A stretch of DNA of 64,000 nt from an uncultured Candidatus Melainabacteria bacterium (GTDB lineage Bacteria > Cyanobacteriota > Vampirovibrionia > Gastranaerophilales > Gastranaerophilaceae). Shown one piece after another: positions 43,628-52,873 of this stretch (positions are counted from its first letter, which is position 1; every line of letters begins with the position of its first letter). Position numbers and translations under genes: made by a program. Location of the stretch: contig CAKVCZ010000002.1 of assembly GCA_934726055.1 (NCBI GenBank), positions 90,171 to 154,170 of the forward strand. Direction: 5' to 3'. Under the pieces are notes generated by a model. It did not search any database. It was not told where the DNA came from and worked only from the letters and a program-made list of their open reading frames with translations.

Positions 43628-45526
43628 ATGCAAAACGTATCAAAATACGTACAGTCAAATGGTTGTAAAAATGTTAATATGCAGGGAAATCCGCAAAAAC
43701 AATCATATATGACTATGCCTGCAAGTATGACACCTTCTGCTATTACTATTCAAGGTTGTTATCCTGCTTCTTATTATATTACAACATTTGCAACTCCTGC
43801 AATTATGCGTTTAAATCAAGCTGCTTTGCATGCTCAAATGAATCATATTAATGAAGTAAACGAAAAAGAAAATTTGGGCGGATTCAGACGTGATGATAAT
43901 CAAACAGAAGAAATATCATCAGCAAATAGCAAATCTCAACAATATGACAGAAATAATGCAGAATCATCTTATGCACAAAATGGTAGAGAATCAGTAGCTG
44001 CAAATGATTCACAAAGAGCATACAATGATTCAACAGCACAGACAGCACAACAACAATATGCAAGTGCAAATAGAGAATCAGCAAACAACGACAATAACGA
44101 TAATAATGCATCTCAAATGACAGATAGAAACGCTGCTCAAACAGGTTCTTCTCAAATAGAAAGACAATTTGCAAATGATAACGTTTCACAAAATAATGAT
44201 AGAAACAATGCTCAATCATCTTATGCACAAAACGGCAGAGAATCAGTAGCTGCAAATGATTCACAAAGAGCATACAATGATTCAACAGCACAAACAGCAC
44301 AACAACAATATGCAAATACAAACAGAGAATCAGCAAGCAACAACAGTAATGCATCTCAAATGACAGATAGAAACGCTGCTCAAACAGGTTCTTCTCAAAT
44401 AGAAAGACAATTTGCAAATGATAGTGTTTCACAAAATAATGACAGAAACAATGCAGAAACATCTTATGCACAAAACGGTAGAGAATCAGTAAGAGCAAAT
44501 GATTTACAAAGAGCATACAATGATTCAACAGCACAAACAGCACAACAACAATATGCAAATGTAAACAGAGAATCAGCAAACAACGACAATGCATCTCTAA
44601 TGTCTGATAGAAATGTTCAAACAGGCTATAATCAATATGATAGAGAAACTGTAAATGGTCAAAATGTAGCAGCAAGACAATATCAAAACATGTCAAATGC
44701 GAATGCTTCAAGAAATACAAATGAATCAAATGCAAATGATTCATATAAATCTGGAAAATATGAATCTCAATACGAAAGATATAATCCTCAAGATTCAATG
44801 CTTACTGAACAAGACAGAGCTCAATATATATATGGAGATAATTTCGTAAGAGAAAGAGCTCCTCAAACAGAAGGCGAAAAATTAGTACAACAATTGAAAG
44901 ATTCATCTGTATATAGTGATAATTTCCAAAGACAAGCTCAATCTGCTCAAAATGAAAAATTAAGCCAACAATTTAAAGACAATGCTGTATATAGTGATAA
45001 ATTTACTCATGAAAACGGTTCAAATTCTTCAATGCCAGTTCAAACAGTTAATAATAACAATGTAAATACAGGCAGAGAAAGTGCAATAGTTCAATCAAAT
45101 CCAATTAAGAATGAATTAACATTGCCTAAAGAACTTGTTGCAGCTTTAGAAAAAATGGTTGAAGGTCAAACTACACCAAAAACAGCAGAAAAAGCAAAAG
45201 TTGAATTAACAGATCAATATGTTAAAAATTTAGAAAGTTACTTAAACTCTCAAGATAAAAAATTAAGATTAATGGCAGCAAAAGATGTTGTTTCAAGATT
45301 ACAAGAAGATGAAACAAGACGTGAAAATCCTGCATTAATAGCTTTAACAAATAAAATGTTACAAGATCCAAATATGGCAGTAAGAAGTTTATCTTTAGCT
45401 GCATTAGAATCAAACATAGTTGCAGGTGATAACTTCACAACAAAACTATTAACTAACATGTCAAAAGTTAAAAATAGCGAAGAAGCTGATATAGCAACAA
45501 AAGTTTTATTAAGAATGCCTCAATAG
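43628..45526 (+). CDS. Q/N/S-rich repeat protein, 632 aa
   Basis: Residues 1-95 are Met/Thr/Tyr-rich with no clear signal peptide. Residues about 107-345 are low-complexity Asn/Gln/Ser/Ala with near-identical tandem units (YAQNGRESVAANDSQRAYND, then STAQTAQQQYANTNRES). Residues about 345-480 continue as charged/Gln-rich with two short repeats containing YSDNFQRQ and YSDKFTHE. Residues about 500-632 look like HEAT-like helices (VKNLESYLNSQDKKLRLMAAKD). Low-complexity Q/N-rich regions can form assemblies or prion-like condensates, but no such role is shown. AAAGG lies about 9 bases before the ATG. Function unknown; probably structural or surface related. Confidence 0.85.
   Translation: MQNVSKYVQSNGCKNVNMQGNPQKQSYMTMPASMTPSAITIQGCYPASYYITTFATPAIMRLNQAALHAQMNHINEVNEKENLGGFRRDDNQTEEISSANSKSQQYDRNNAESSYAQNGRESVAANDSQRAYNDSTAQTAQQQYASANRESANNDNNDNNASQMTDRNAAQTGSSQIERQFANDNVSQNNDRNNAQSSYAQNGRESVAANDSQRAYNDSTAQTAQQQYANTNRESASNNSNASQMTDRNAAQTGSSQIERQFANDSVSQNNDRNNAETSYAQNGRESVRANDLQRAYNDSTAQTAQQQYANVNRESANNDNASLMSDRNVQTGYNQYDRETVNGQNVAARQYQNMSNANASRNTNESNANDSYKSGKYESQYERYNPQDSMLTEQDRAQYIYGDNFVRERAPQTEGEKLVQQLKDSSVYSDNFQRQAQSAQNEKLSQQFKDNAVYSDKFTHENGSNSSMPVQTVNNNNVNTGRESAIVQSNPIKNELTLPKELVAALEKMVEGQTTPKTAEKAKVELTDQYVKNLESYLNSQDKKLRLMAAKDVVSRLQEDETRRENPALIALTNKMLQDPNMAVRSLSLAALESNIVAGDNFTTKLLTNMSKVKNSEEADIATKVLLRMPQ
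43946..44670 (+). repeat. in-frame tandem repeat coding for Q/N-rich units
   Basis: Units begin at 43946, 44198 and 44441 (84, 81 and about 76 residues; the third is partial and diverges at its end). All unit lengths are multiples of 3, so copy-number change would keep the frame. The central part of each unit is nearly identical at DNA level. Confidence 0.85.
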
Positions 45527-45569
45527 AACTCATAAATTAGGGAAATACTACTTAAAAGGAAAAATAAAA

Positions 45570-46037
45570 ATGTCAATAGGTTCATCAATTACAACAGGAT
45601 TAGCAAAAACAGCAGGCGTTGTTGGTGTTGCAACAGTTTTATATGATGCTCACAAATTGGGTAAAATAAAGGCTGATCAAAATAGACGTGATGCAATAGC
45701 TAACAGTTGTTTAGATGCATATCTTGATTCAAATAAATTAGATGATGCAAGATGTGTAATGAGCAAAATTCAAGACGCTCGTTTTAGAGGTGAATTGAAA
45801 GGCAGTTTCCTTAATGGTGCAAGAGATTTTGTTCATTCAGCAGTAGGATATTTTAAAGGTTTAGGCGAATCTTTAGCATTAAATGTTATACCTTTAGGTT
45901 TATCTGCATTATCATTACTAACAAAAGGTAAAGTTTCAAAATTGTCAGCAGCTGCATTAACTGCGTATGGTGCTGCTGATATTGCAAAAAATGCATTTGG
46001 TATTGGTAAAACTCACATGCTAAACAAAGATGCATAG
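45570..46037 (+). CDS. hypothetical protein with hydrophobic C-terminal segments, 155 aa
   Basis: Unrecognised. Residues 5-25 are Gly/Ala/Val-rich (GLAKTAGVVGVATVLYDA), followed by a basic helical part (KIKADQNRRDAIANS) and two hydrophobic segments (about 100-118, LALNVIPLGLSALSLL; 122-140, SAAALTAYGAADIA). It is like the 332-1687 protein in style: small-residue-rich hydrophobic stretches without a signal peptide. 43 bases after the Q/N-rich gene, so possibly cotranscribed. Confidence 0.7.
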   Translation: MSIGSSITTGLAKTAGVVGVATVLYDAHKLGKIKADQNRRDAIANSCLDAYLDSNKLDDARCVMSKIQDARFRGELKGSFLNGARDFVHSAVGYFKGLGESLALNVIPLGLSALSLLTKGKVSKLSAAALTAYGAADIAKNAFGIGKTHMLNKDA

Positions 46038-46054
46038 TTTTTGGCAAAAGAAAA

Positions 46055-46072
46055 GCCCGAATTTCTTCGGGC
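46055..46072 (-). terminator. hairpin terminator of the 46468 gene
   Basis: GCCCGAA (46055-46061) and TTCGGGC (46066-46072) form a perfect 7-bp stem, followed on the minus strand by TTTTCTTTTG. It may also stop the plus-strand 45570 gene, though without a T-tract. Confidence 0.65.
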
Positions 46073-46117
46073 AGTATCTACATAATGCAATTCTTTTTAG
46101 GATTTTAGTGTAAATTT

Positions 46118-46468
46118 TTAAAACATGGATAGTGTGATTTTTTGAGCTAAATCGTCTGATATGTTGCCAAATTCTGATTTTACTGAAGCAAGTTTTGTCG
46201 AGAATTGTTTTTCAAACTCTTTCATTGAGTCTTTAATTCTTTCGACACTCGAACTGTCGATGTAGGCATTGACGTCTAAGCTTTTTTTGACAGAGATGGG
46301 GTTTGTTGCAGACATATATTTAAATACATCTTCTGCACTTACCGTTTTTTGTTGTTGTGGGGTTTGTGTAGTGTTCTTCTCTTCTTTTTTTACATCCTTT
46401 TGGATGTTTGTCTGATTAAGCTTGTTAGCTGTTCTTTGTAGGTTGACTTTGATTGCATTAATAGACAT
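46118..46468 (-). CDS. hypothetical protein, 116 aa
   Basis: Unrecognised. The start is basic and Asn/Gln-rich (NLQRTANKLNQTNIQKDVKK), likely disordered to about residue 45, then helical (VFKYMSATNP, VERIKDSMKEFEKQFSTKL, ISDDLAQKITLSMF). Good site GGAGAG 7 bases before the ATG. No membrane segment. Convergent with the 45570 gene; separate from uvrB downstream of itself on the other side by 90 bases. Confidence 0.65.
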   Translation of the reverse strand: MSINAIKVNLQRTANKLNQTNIQKDVKKEEKNTTQTPQQQKTVSAEDVFKYMSATNPISVKKSLDVNAYIDSSSVERIKDSMKEFEKQFSTKLASVKSEFGNISDDLAQKITLSMF

Positions 46469-46558
46469 ATTAATCTCTCCTTATTCTCTCAACAATTTCT
46501 ATTTAATGATAAATTTTTTAAAGTCAACATTTTTACTAAAAATTTTTTAAAATTTATT

Positions 46559-48544
46559 TTAAACCATACTACGAAGCTTTTTTAATTGATCTCTAATTTC
46601 TGCAGCTCGTTCAAAATCAAGAATTTTTGCAGCTTTATGCATGTCTTTTTCAAGTTTTGTAATCAGTTTTGGTAAATCTTTTTTGTCTATACCCAAATCA
46701 ACCATTTCTTCTGCAACAACATCTTCAAAATTTCTATAACTTGCAACAAGTGATAAAAGATTATTTTCAATAGGTTTTTTAATTGTTTTTGGAATAATTC
46801 CGTATTTTTTATTGTGTTCTAATTGAATACTGCGTCTTCTTTCAGTTTCTTTAATTGCTTTATCCATAGAATCGGTAATATTATCTGCGTACATAATTAC
46901 TTCACCGCAAGAATTTCTAGCTGCACGTCCTATCGTTTGAATTAAACTTGTTTCGGAACGTAAAAAGCCTTCTTTATCTGCATCCATGATTGCAACAAGT
47001 GAAACTTCAGGAATATCTAAACCTTCTCTAAGTAAATTAACCCCAATTAAAACATCAAATTCTCCAAGTCTTAAATCTCTCAAAATTTCTATTCTTTCCA
47101 ATGATTGAATTTCACTGTGCAAATATCTTACTTTTATTCCTTCCTGAACAAAGAAATCACACAAATCTTCTGCCATACGTTTTGTTAATGTTGTAATCAA
47201 AACGCGTTCATCTTTTTGTGTTCTTTTTTCAATTTCATTTTTTAAATCGGAAATTTGAGATTCAATTGGTCTTACTGAAATTTTCGGATCAACAAGTCCT
47301 GTTGGGCGGATGATTTGTTCTACAAATTGGTCGGATGTTTTCATTTCAAACTCTGCAGGTGTTGCAGATATATATATTTTTTGTCCGACTTTTTTAAAAA
47401 ATTCTTCTTGTTTTAACGGTCTGTTATCTTTAGCACACGGTAGTCGGAATCCATATTCAATTAGCGTATCTTTTCTGGCTGCATCTCCATGCGACATGCC
47501 TTTTATTTGAGGTAACGTTACATGAGATTCATCAATTACTGTTAAAAAATCACCTTTAAAATAATCCAAAAGTGTAGCCGGAGCAGACCCAGGAGCACGT
47601 CTTTCAATGATTCTTGAATAATTTTCAATTCCGGAACAGTAACCCATTTCTTTAATCATTTCTAAATCATATTTAACTCTCTGTTCTAATCTTTGTGCTT
47701 CAATTAACTTGTTTTGATTGTTTAATTCGCAAAGGCGAGATTGAAGTTCTTGCCTTATTAATTTAATAGTTTCTTCAACATTTTCATCATAAGCCAAATA
47801 ATGTACAGCAGGATAAATTACTGTTTTTTCAACAGCTTCAAGAACTTCTCCTGTTGTATTATCAATTCGTACAATCTTTTCAACTTCATCTCCAAAGAAG
47901 TAAATACGAGTTACAATTTTTTCGTAAGAAGGAATAATCTCTACAATATCTCCTCTTACTCGGAAGTTTGCTCTTTCAAGTACTAAATCATTTCGTGTAT
48001 ATTGTACACTTACTAAATGTCTAAGTAAATCTTCTCTTGACAGTTCCATGCCAACTGATATTTCGATAGCACCTTTAAAATAGTTTTCCGGTAAACCCAA
48101 ACCATAAATGCAGCTTACTGATGCAACAACTATAACGTCATTTCTTTCGTATAAACTTCTTGTTGTGTTATGACGAAGTCTGTCAATTTCTTCGTTTATA
48201 CTTGCCGATTTTTCAATATAAGTATCAGTTCTTGGTATATAAGCTTCAGGTTGGTAGTAGTCATAATAACTTATAAAATATTCAACAGCGTTTTCAGGGA
48301 AAAGTTCTTTAAATTCATTATATAACTGTGCTGCCAAGGTTTTGTTGTGTGCAATGATGAGAGTTGGTTTTTGCACTTGTTCAATTACATTTGCAATAGT
48401 GAAAGTTTTTCCGGAGCCGGTTATGCCAAGTAAAGTTTGGGTATCAAAACCCAGATTTACTCCGTTTACAAGTTGTTTTATAGCTTGTGGCTGGTCCCCT
48501 GAGGGTGAGTATTTTGATACAAGTTTAAATTTATTATCTTCCAT
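46559..48544 (-). CDS. uvrB: excinuclease ABC subunit B, 661 aa
   Basis: Nucleotide-excision-repair damage verification helicase-like subunit. Walker [11 protein letters not shown] (about 41-50), the [12 protein letters not shown] beta-hairpin region, DESH box ([16 protein letters not shown]), motif [18 protein letters not shown] and TIGRAARN, and a C-terminal UVR motif ([21 protein letters not shown]). Length is normal. No Shine-Dalgarno site is evident; a palindrome immediately upstream (48547-48570) overlaps the presumed promoter. uvrA is not in the window. Confidence 0.97.
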   Translation of the reverse strand: MEDNKFKLVSKYSPSGDQPQAIKQLVNGVNLGFDTQTLLGITGSGKTFTIANVIEQVQKPTLIIAHNKTLAAQLYNEFKELFPENAVEYFISYYDYYQPEAYIPRTDTYIEKSASINEEIDRLRHNTTRSLYERNDVIVVASVSCIYGLGLPENYFKGAIEISVGMELSREDLLRHLVSVQYTRNDLVLERANFRVRGDIVEIIPSYEKIVTRIYFFGDEVEKIVRIDNTTGEVLEAVEKTVIYPAVHYLAYDENVEETIKLIRQELQSRLCELNNQNKLIEAQRLEQRVKYDLEMIKEMGYCSGIENYSRIIERRAPGSAPATLLDYFKGDFLTVIDESHVTLPQIKGMSHGDAARKDTLIEYGFRLPCAKDNRPLKQEEFFKKVGQKIYISATPAEFEMKTSDQFVEQIIRPTGLVDPKISVRPIESQISDLKNEIEKRTQKDERVLITTLTKRMAEDLCDFFVQEGIKVRYLHSEIQSLERIEILRDLRLGEFDVLIGVNLLREGLDIPEVSLVAIMDADKEGFLRSETSLIQTIGRAARNSCGEVIMYADNITDSMDKAIKETERRRSIQLEHNKKYGIIPKTIKKPIENNLLSLVASYRNFEDVVAEEMVDLGIDKKDLPKLITKLEKDMHKAAKILDFERAAEIRDQLKKLRSMV

Positions 48545-48546
48545 AT

Positions 48547-48570
48547 ATATAGTTTATAATAAAACTATAT
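48547..48570. promoter_or_regulatory. inverted repeat directly upstream of uvrB
   Basis: ATATAGTTT (48547-48555) and AAACTATAT (48562-48570) are perfect 9-bp arms around 6 bases, beginning 3 bases before the uvrB ATG. It does not match the LexA boxes I know, so any SOS role is open. The AT content raises the chance of coincidence. Confidence 0.4.
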
Positions 48571-48747
48571 TTTCGACAATTTTTCATAATAAGTGTAATT
48601 TTTTGCTAAAATTTTGGATTGATATTTTCAAAAAATGTAATATACTATACAAACCGAAAAGAGCTTATAAATATTAGAATACAGGCAAAAAAAGAAAACA
48701 AAAAAGATGAGAAATATTAAGAAATGTAACAATATTAATTGTATTTT

Positions 48748-48776
48748 TTACAATTAATATTGTTTGGAGTTATAAT
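48748..48776 (+). promoter_or_regulatory. promoter placing transcription start at the 48783 ATG
   Basis: TTACAA (48748-48753) and TATAAT (48771-48776) are 17 bases apart; the start site expected 7 bases after is the ATG itself, so a leaderless transcript is likely. Confidence 0.5.
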
Positions 48777-48782
48777 AAAGGT

Positions 48783-49331
48783 ATGAAAATTAATCCTATA
48801 ACAAAAACATATACAACTGAATATAAACAAACTTATGCAACTTATAACAACGGGCTTGCAGGAGATAGAAAAGCAAATTTTTGTTGTGATAAAACAATTG
48901 TAGAAAATACACTAAAAAATAAAGGTATAGATTACAGAGGTTTTGGTAACACAATCACTTCAGATGTGTTTGTTAAAAGCAACGAAAACGAAAATATTTT
49001 TTCTAAAAATTTAATTGTAAAAAATACACTAAAAGATAATATAAATGCAGAAAATAGATTTTTAGCTGACATGCCGTTGTGTGATTTTTACGAATTACCA
49101 ACACATTCAGCTAAAAATAACGTTAAAAATATTTCTTTTTGCGGACCATTTCCTCAATATTTAATTGATCAAGATGCCGTTGTTGAAGATTATGCAGTTG
49201 CTTCAAACGCAATTAATGATATCGCAAATTCAACATACTGTTCATTTGTAGGGAATGATCAAGGAGAAAATGAAGATAAAAATGTTTTATCAAAATTTTG
49301 TTCATTCATAAAAAAAATCTTAACAGTGTAA
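48783..49331 (+). CDS. hypothetical protein, 182 aa
   Basis: Unrecognised. No signal peptide or membrane segment. It is Asn/Lys/Thr-rich with six or more Cys (FCCDK, PLCDF, SFCGPF, YCSFVG, KFCSF) and two internal related stretches: KTIVENTLKNKGI and KNLIVKNTLKDNI. The promoter is very close to the ATG (probably leaderless). A terminator follows, so monocistronic. The reduced-Cys distribution suggests a cytoplasmic protein. No functional clue from neighbours. Confidence 0.65.
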   Translation: MKINPITKTYTTEYKQTYATYNNGLAGDRKANFCCDKTIVENTLKNKGIDYRGFGNTITSDVFVKSNENENIFSKNLIVKNTLKDNINAENRFLADMPLCDFYELPTHSAKNNVKNISFCGPFPQYLIDQDAVVEDYAVASNAINDIANSTYCSFVGNDQGENEDKNVLSKFCSFIKKILTV

Positions 49332-49369
49332 ACAAACTATATAATATCATGCAGAAATATATGCAAAGG

Positions 49370-49391
49370 CCGTAATTTATATTACGGTTTT
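49370..49391 (+). terminator. rho-independent terminator of the 48783 gene
   Basis: CCGTAAT (49370-49376) and ATTACGG (49381-49387) form a 7-bp stem with a TTAT loop, followed by TTTTTTG. Confidence 0.8.
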
Positions 49392-49468
49392 TTGCTTTTT
49401 GTAGAGTTTTGTACCGTTTTATAAATAAAACACTTGCATTTTTATAATTTGTTAATTAAAATGAATAT

Positions 49469-50095
49469 ATGAGCGAAATAAGTATAAATGAAAAAGCGAA
49501 AATATTTTTCGATGGTGAAAATGATATTGAGATGGAATTGGACTGTATCGTAAAGAAAGTTTATGATGACAGGCTAGAGCTAGAGTATCCAGAAGATGCT
49601 CCTCAAACTTTGAAACAATATCTTCAAGAAGAAACTCCGATTGATGTAAAGGTATTTACGCCTTCCGGTTTGTTAGTATTTGAATCAATGGTAATAAATT
49701 CTCCGGAAGAAGAAGAATTTATTATTGAATATGTTGAAGATGCTGTTGTTATTCAACGTCGTGATTATTCTCGTTCTTTACTAAAAACAAAGTTGGAACT
49801 TGAATCAAGAAAAGAAGTGTTTATTGCAAGTACAATAGATATTTCCGGTGGTGGTATAAAATTTTGCAGTTCTGAAGAATTAGAACCTGACCAAGCTGTA
49901 AAAGGTAAGTTGTACTTAAGAAATTTCAATACACCTGCAATGTTTGAGGGTGTAATTCTTGATAATCCGTCTTTACAGCCGGATGAATATACACTTGCAT
50001 TCACAAATATTGACGAGAAAGAAAGAGATAAAATTATTAAAACATGTTTTGATATTGATATGCAATCAAGAAAAAAACAAAATGCGGATTTATAA
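49469..50095 (+). CDS. PilZ-domain protein, 208 aa
   Basis: Probable cyclic-di-GMP effector. An N-terminal beta domain (1-95, resembling YcgR-type flagellar-brake domains) precedes a PilZ domain with the c-di-GMP motifs QRRDYSR (RxxxR type, about 97-103) and DISGGGIKF (about 121-129). Such proteins slow flagellar motors or tune pili when c-di-GMP rises; flagellar genes and a pilin-like gene occur in this window. The gene ends just before the TPR gene, so they are probably one operon. No Shine-Dalgarno site was obvious. Confidence 0.85.
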   Translation: MSEISINEKAKIFFDGENDIEMELDCIVKKVYDDRLELEYPEDAPQTLKQYLQEETPIDVKVFTPSGLLVFESMVINSPEEEEFIIEYVEDAVVIQRRDYSRSLLKTKLELESRKEVFIASTIDISGGGIKFCSSEELEPDQAVKGKLYLRNFNTPAMFEGVILDNPSLQPDEYTLAFTNIDEKERDKIIKTCFDIDMQSRKKQNADL

Positions 50096-50106
50096 TTTTG
50101 TTAACC

Positions 50107-51705
50107 ATGAAAAATAAACTTCAAGAACTTGAAAAAAAAATAAATAAACAAGTTAAACATGGCAATGTTCAAAATGCAATTGAGCTTTGTCAGCTTGAGT
50201 TGCAAAAAGATCCCACAAATGCAGATTTGCATGTTCGCTTGGGTGATTTGTATTTGGAATGGCATTTAGATATTCACAACTCATATCAATATATAGATGA
50301 ATCAATAACTGAATATCAAAGAGCATTAGAAACATATATTGATTCTGCTGAAATTTATTTTAAAATAGGTCAGGCTCAATATTTTAAAGGAGATTTGGAT
50401 AAAGCCGTAAATTACTTGAATATGGCGACATCAAAAAATCCAAAATTAGCAAAAGCATATTATTTATTAGCTGAAGTTTATACAAAGAAAACACATTTTT
50501 TGGAAGCTGTCTTTAATGCAAAGCGTGCAATTAAATTAAATCCGATAGCATCATCTTCTGCACACTTTTTGTTATCAAACTTGTACAAGGTTTCTTCGTT
50601 TAGAAATCCTTTAAGTTGGTGGAAAAGCAAGCTTGAATTTGTTTTATCGTTAATTACATTACCATTTGACAAAATTGCGATTAAAAATGTTTTATGTTCA
50701 TTGTCATATTTACAGTTTTTGCCGGTTTTGGTTAAGGGCTATTTTAAAGTACAGTCAAAGGGTTTAAGTAATGCCATTGACATTTACATTGATGCAATAG
50801 AAAAAGCTCCCGGCTTTGTTCCGTTATATTGCTTGTTGGGCGATATATACCGTTCAATAGGCCAATACGATGATGCAATTACGGAATATAAAATGGCAAT
50901 TTGGTTGGATAGTTTAAATATTCCTGCATATCGCCATTTATGCCAGGCTTATGAAGAGCAAGGTGATTATGATAATGCAATTGATATTTATAAAAAATTG
51001 ATTACGATATTACCTAATATGCCTGAGTTTCATTCAAATTTGGCAAATATATATTATATAAAAGGCGATATAAAAGAGGCAATATCTCATTATCAAGCTG
51101 CAATAACATTAAATCCGAACAGACAATGGACAAGCATTATCACTCAAACATTGGGTTTTGTTTATCAGGAAAATAAAGGTGATTTGGATGCTGCAATCAG
51201 TGCTTATCAGAGTGCTTATTTATTAACTCCTGAAGACATTGATATATATGTAAACTTAGGTTCAGCATTTTATGATAAAGAAGATTTTGAAAATGCATTA
51301 ACAGTTTACAGAAGTGCTTTGGATTTAGATCCGAACAATGCGAAGATTCATTGCAATTTGGGATTTTTATACTGGGGTAAAGCTGAAACAGATGAGGCTA
51401 TTAAAGAATATGAACTTGCAATTGCCAATGATCCTATGTATGACATTGCCTATAACAATTTGGGTGTAATTTATTTGGATGATTTAGGTAGAGTTCAAAA
51501 GGCAATAGAATTATTCAAAAAATCAATTGAATGCAATCCAAATTACGCACTTGCTCACTTTAATTTAGCAAGAGCTATTACAATTGTTGGCGATAAGATT
51601 GAAGCTGCAAAATTGTATCAAATTGCACAGGATATAAATAAAGTTACAAACGAAATTGACCCACAGGATATAACAAACAAGATAAATAGTTTGTTCCAGT
51701 CTTAA
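50107..51705 (+). CDS. TPR-repeat protein, 532 aa
   Basis: A chain of about ten to twelve tetratricopeptide repeats, for example AEIYFKIGQAQYFKGDLDKAVNYLNMA, YDDAITEYKMAIWLDSLNIPAYRHL and ALTVYRSALDLDPNNAKIHCNLG. The middle (about 160-215) is interrupted by a more hydrophobic stretch (FVLSLITLPFDKIAIKNVLC), possibly membrane-associated. A scaffold role is typical; similar proteins support type IV pilus or secretion assembly. The ATG is 12 bases after the PilZ stop without a good site. A TTG 9 bases earlier is the alternative start. Confidence 0.88.
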   Translation: MKNKLQELEKKINKQVKHGNVQNAIELCQLELQKDPTNADLHVRLGDLYLEWHLDIHNSYQYIDESITEYQRALETYIDSAEIYFKIGQAQYFKGDLDKAVNYLNMATSKNPKLAKAYYLLAEVYTKKTHFLEAVFNAKRAIKLNPIASSSAHFLLSNLYKVSSFRNPLSWWKSKLEFVLSLITLPFDKIAIKNVLCSLSYLQFLPVLVKGYFKVQSKGLSNAIDIYIDAIEKAPGFVPLYCLLGDIYRSIGQYDDAITEYKMAIWLDSLNIPAYRHLCQAYEEQGDYDNAIDIYKKLITILPNMPEFHSNLANIYYIKGDIKEAISHYQAAITLNPNRQWTSIITQTLGFVYQENKGDLDAAISAYQSAYLLTPEDIDIYVNLGSAFYDKEDFENALTVYRSALDLDPNNAKIHCNLGFLYWGKAETDEAIKEYELAIANDPMYDIAYNNLGVIYLDDLGRVQKAIELFKKSIECNPNYALAHFNLARAITIVGDKIEAAKLYQIAQDINKVTNEIDPQDITNKINSLFQS

Positions 51706-51762
51706 ATAGCTGAAAAATGTTATATAAAGTATATTAGCAGGATTCAAATGGAGTAAATAATT

Positions 51763-52698
51763 ATGAATAAACAATTGTGTTGCAAAAGTGGGGCGGAATT
51801 AAGTAATAACAACGCTTTTAGTCAAATTGATTCCTTGAAATTTTTATATAACAAGGCAAATTGTCTGTTTAAAATACGAAATATAGCATTTACTCTTGCA
51901 GAAACCCTAATCGTAATGGGGATAATCGGTGTAGTTGCGGCATTAACAATACCGAATTTGAATAGTTCTACAAGCCACAAAGAAACTGTTGTAAAGGTAA
52001 AAAAAATTTATAGTGATTTGGCTGAGGCACATAATAGAGTAATTGCTGTTTATGGAGCTATGGAAAATATATTTTCTAATGCCTCTTGTACTTATGCTGC
52101 CAGTTGTGGTGTTGCCAAAACTCGATATACGGATAGGATGAAAGAATTTTTAAAGCTTTCTAAAGATTGTAGTGGATATAAATGTAATGATTTTGTCAAT
52201 ATTTATTCAAATAAAATAAAAAATTTGGCGGATGAGGATTACGGGGCATATTATAGCAGTGATCCGATTTGTATTTTAGCCGATGGCGCAGCTATAATTA
52301 AATTAAATATTTCAAATAATTGTAATAATGATTCTTATTCTGTATTTACTACTTCAGTTAGTAGTAAGGTTGTAAAAAGTGCATCTTTAAGAGAAGTGTG
52401 TGGATTTATTGCTGTAGATATTGATGGTCCATATAAAGGTAAAAATAAAATAGGTGTTGATATTTTTTCTTTTGCAATTACAAAAAGTGGTATAGAGGAT
52501 TATTCTAATTTAACTAGTGCAAATTTAAAAAGGCATTGTTTTTATAGTGGTCTTGCTTGTACAGCATGGATTATAGAAAATAATAATTTAGATTATCTTG
52601 AAGCAAGTCATACTTCAACTTCAGATGCTGGAGTATGTAAAAATGGTAAACAACTTGGTTATGATATTTCGGCAGGGCAAGTAACCAGTTGTAAATAA
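51763..52698 (+). CDS. type IV pilin/pseudopilin-like protein, 311 aa
   Basis: The class III signal NIAFTLAETLIVMGIIGVVAALTIPNL gives predicted cleavage after A42, with F43 as the first mature residue and Glu at mature +5. The preceding leader (42 residues, with two Cys) is much longer than usual. The C-terminal domain is Cys-rich (at least ten) with Asn/Ser/Tyr, so probably disulphide-stabilised and exported. No prepilin peptidase is in the window. A GGAG site precedes the ATG. Its position after the PilZ and TPR genes suggests a motility or adhesion function. Possibly secreted minor pilin. Confidence 0.85.
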   Translation: MNKQLCCKSGAELSNNNAFSQIDSLKFLYNKANCLFKIRNIAFTLAETLIVMGIIGVVAALTIPNLNSSTSHKETVVKVKKIYSDLAEAHNRVIAVYGAMENIFSNASCTYAASCGVAKTRYTDRMKEFLKLSKDCSGYKCNDFVNIYSNKIKNLADEDYGAYYSSDPICILADGAAIIKLNISNNCNNDSYSVFTTSVSSKVVKSASLREVCGFIAVDIDGPYKGKNKIGVDIFSFAITKSGIEDYSNLTSANLKRHCFYSGLACTAWIIENNNLDYLEASHTSTSDAGVCKNGKQLGYDISAGQVTSCK

Positions 52699-52873
52699 TC
52701 TAATTATTTTCCCACTTTTTGGATGTGTGCAGAACTCTTAATACGTAAATAACATCATATTATACTTGATATGAAGGATATTTTGCTAATTTTAATATTT
52801 ACATTATCCTATTGTCTTGTTGCTATGTGATTTTGTCTATGTTAAAATCAAGATAATTAATAGGGAGAATATG

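Noticed and set aside
43884..44798. 304-codon open frame on the minus strand
   Set aside because: It runs antisense to the Q/N-rich repeats; its Leu/His/Tyr-rich protein is the expected complement of CAA/AAT-rich coding DNA and has no start site or family match.
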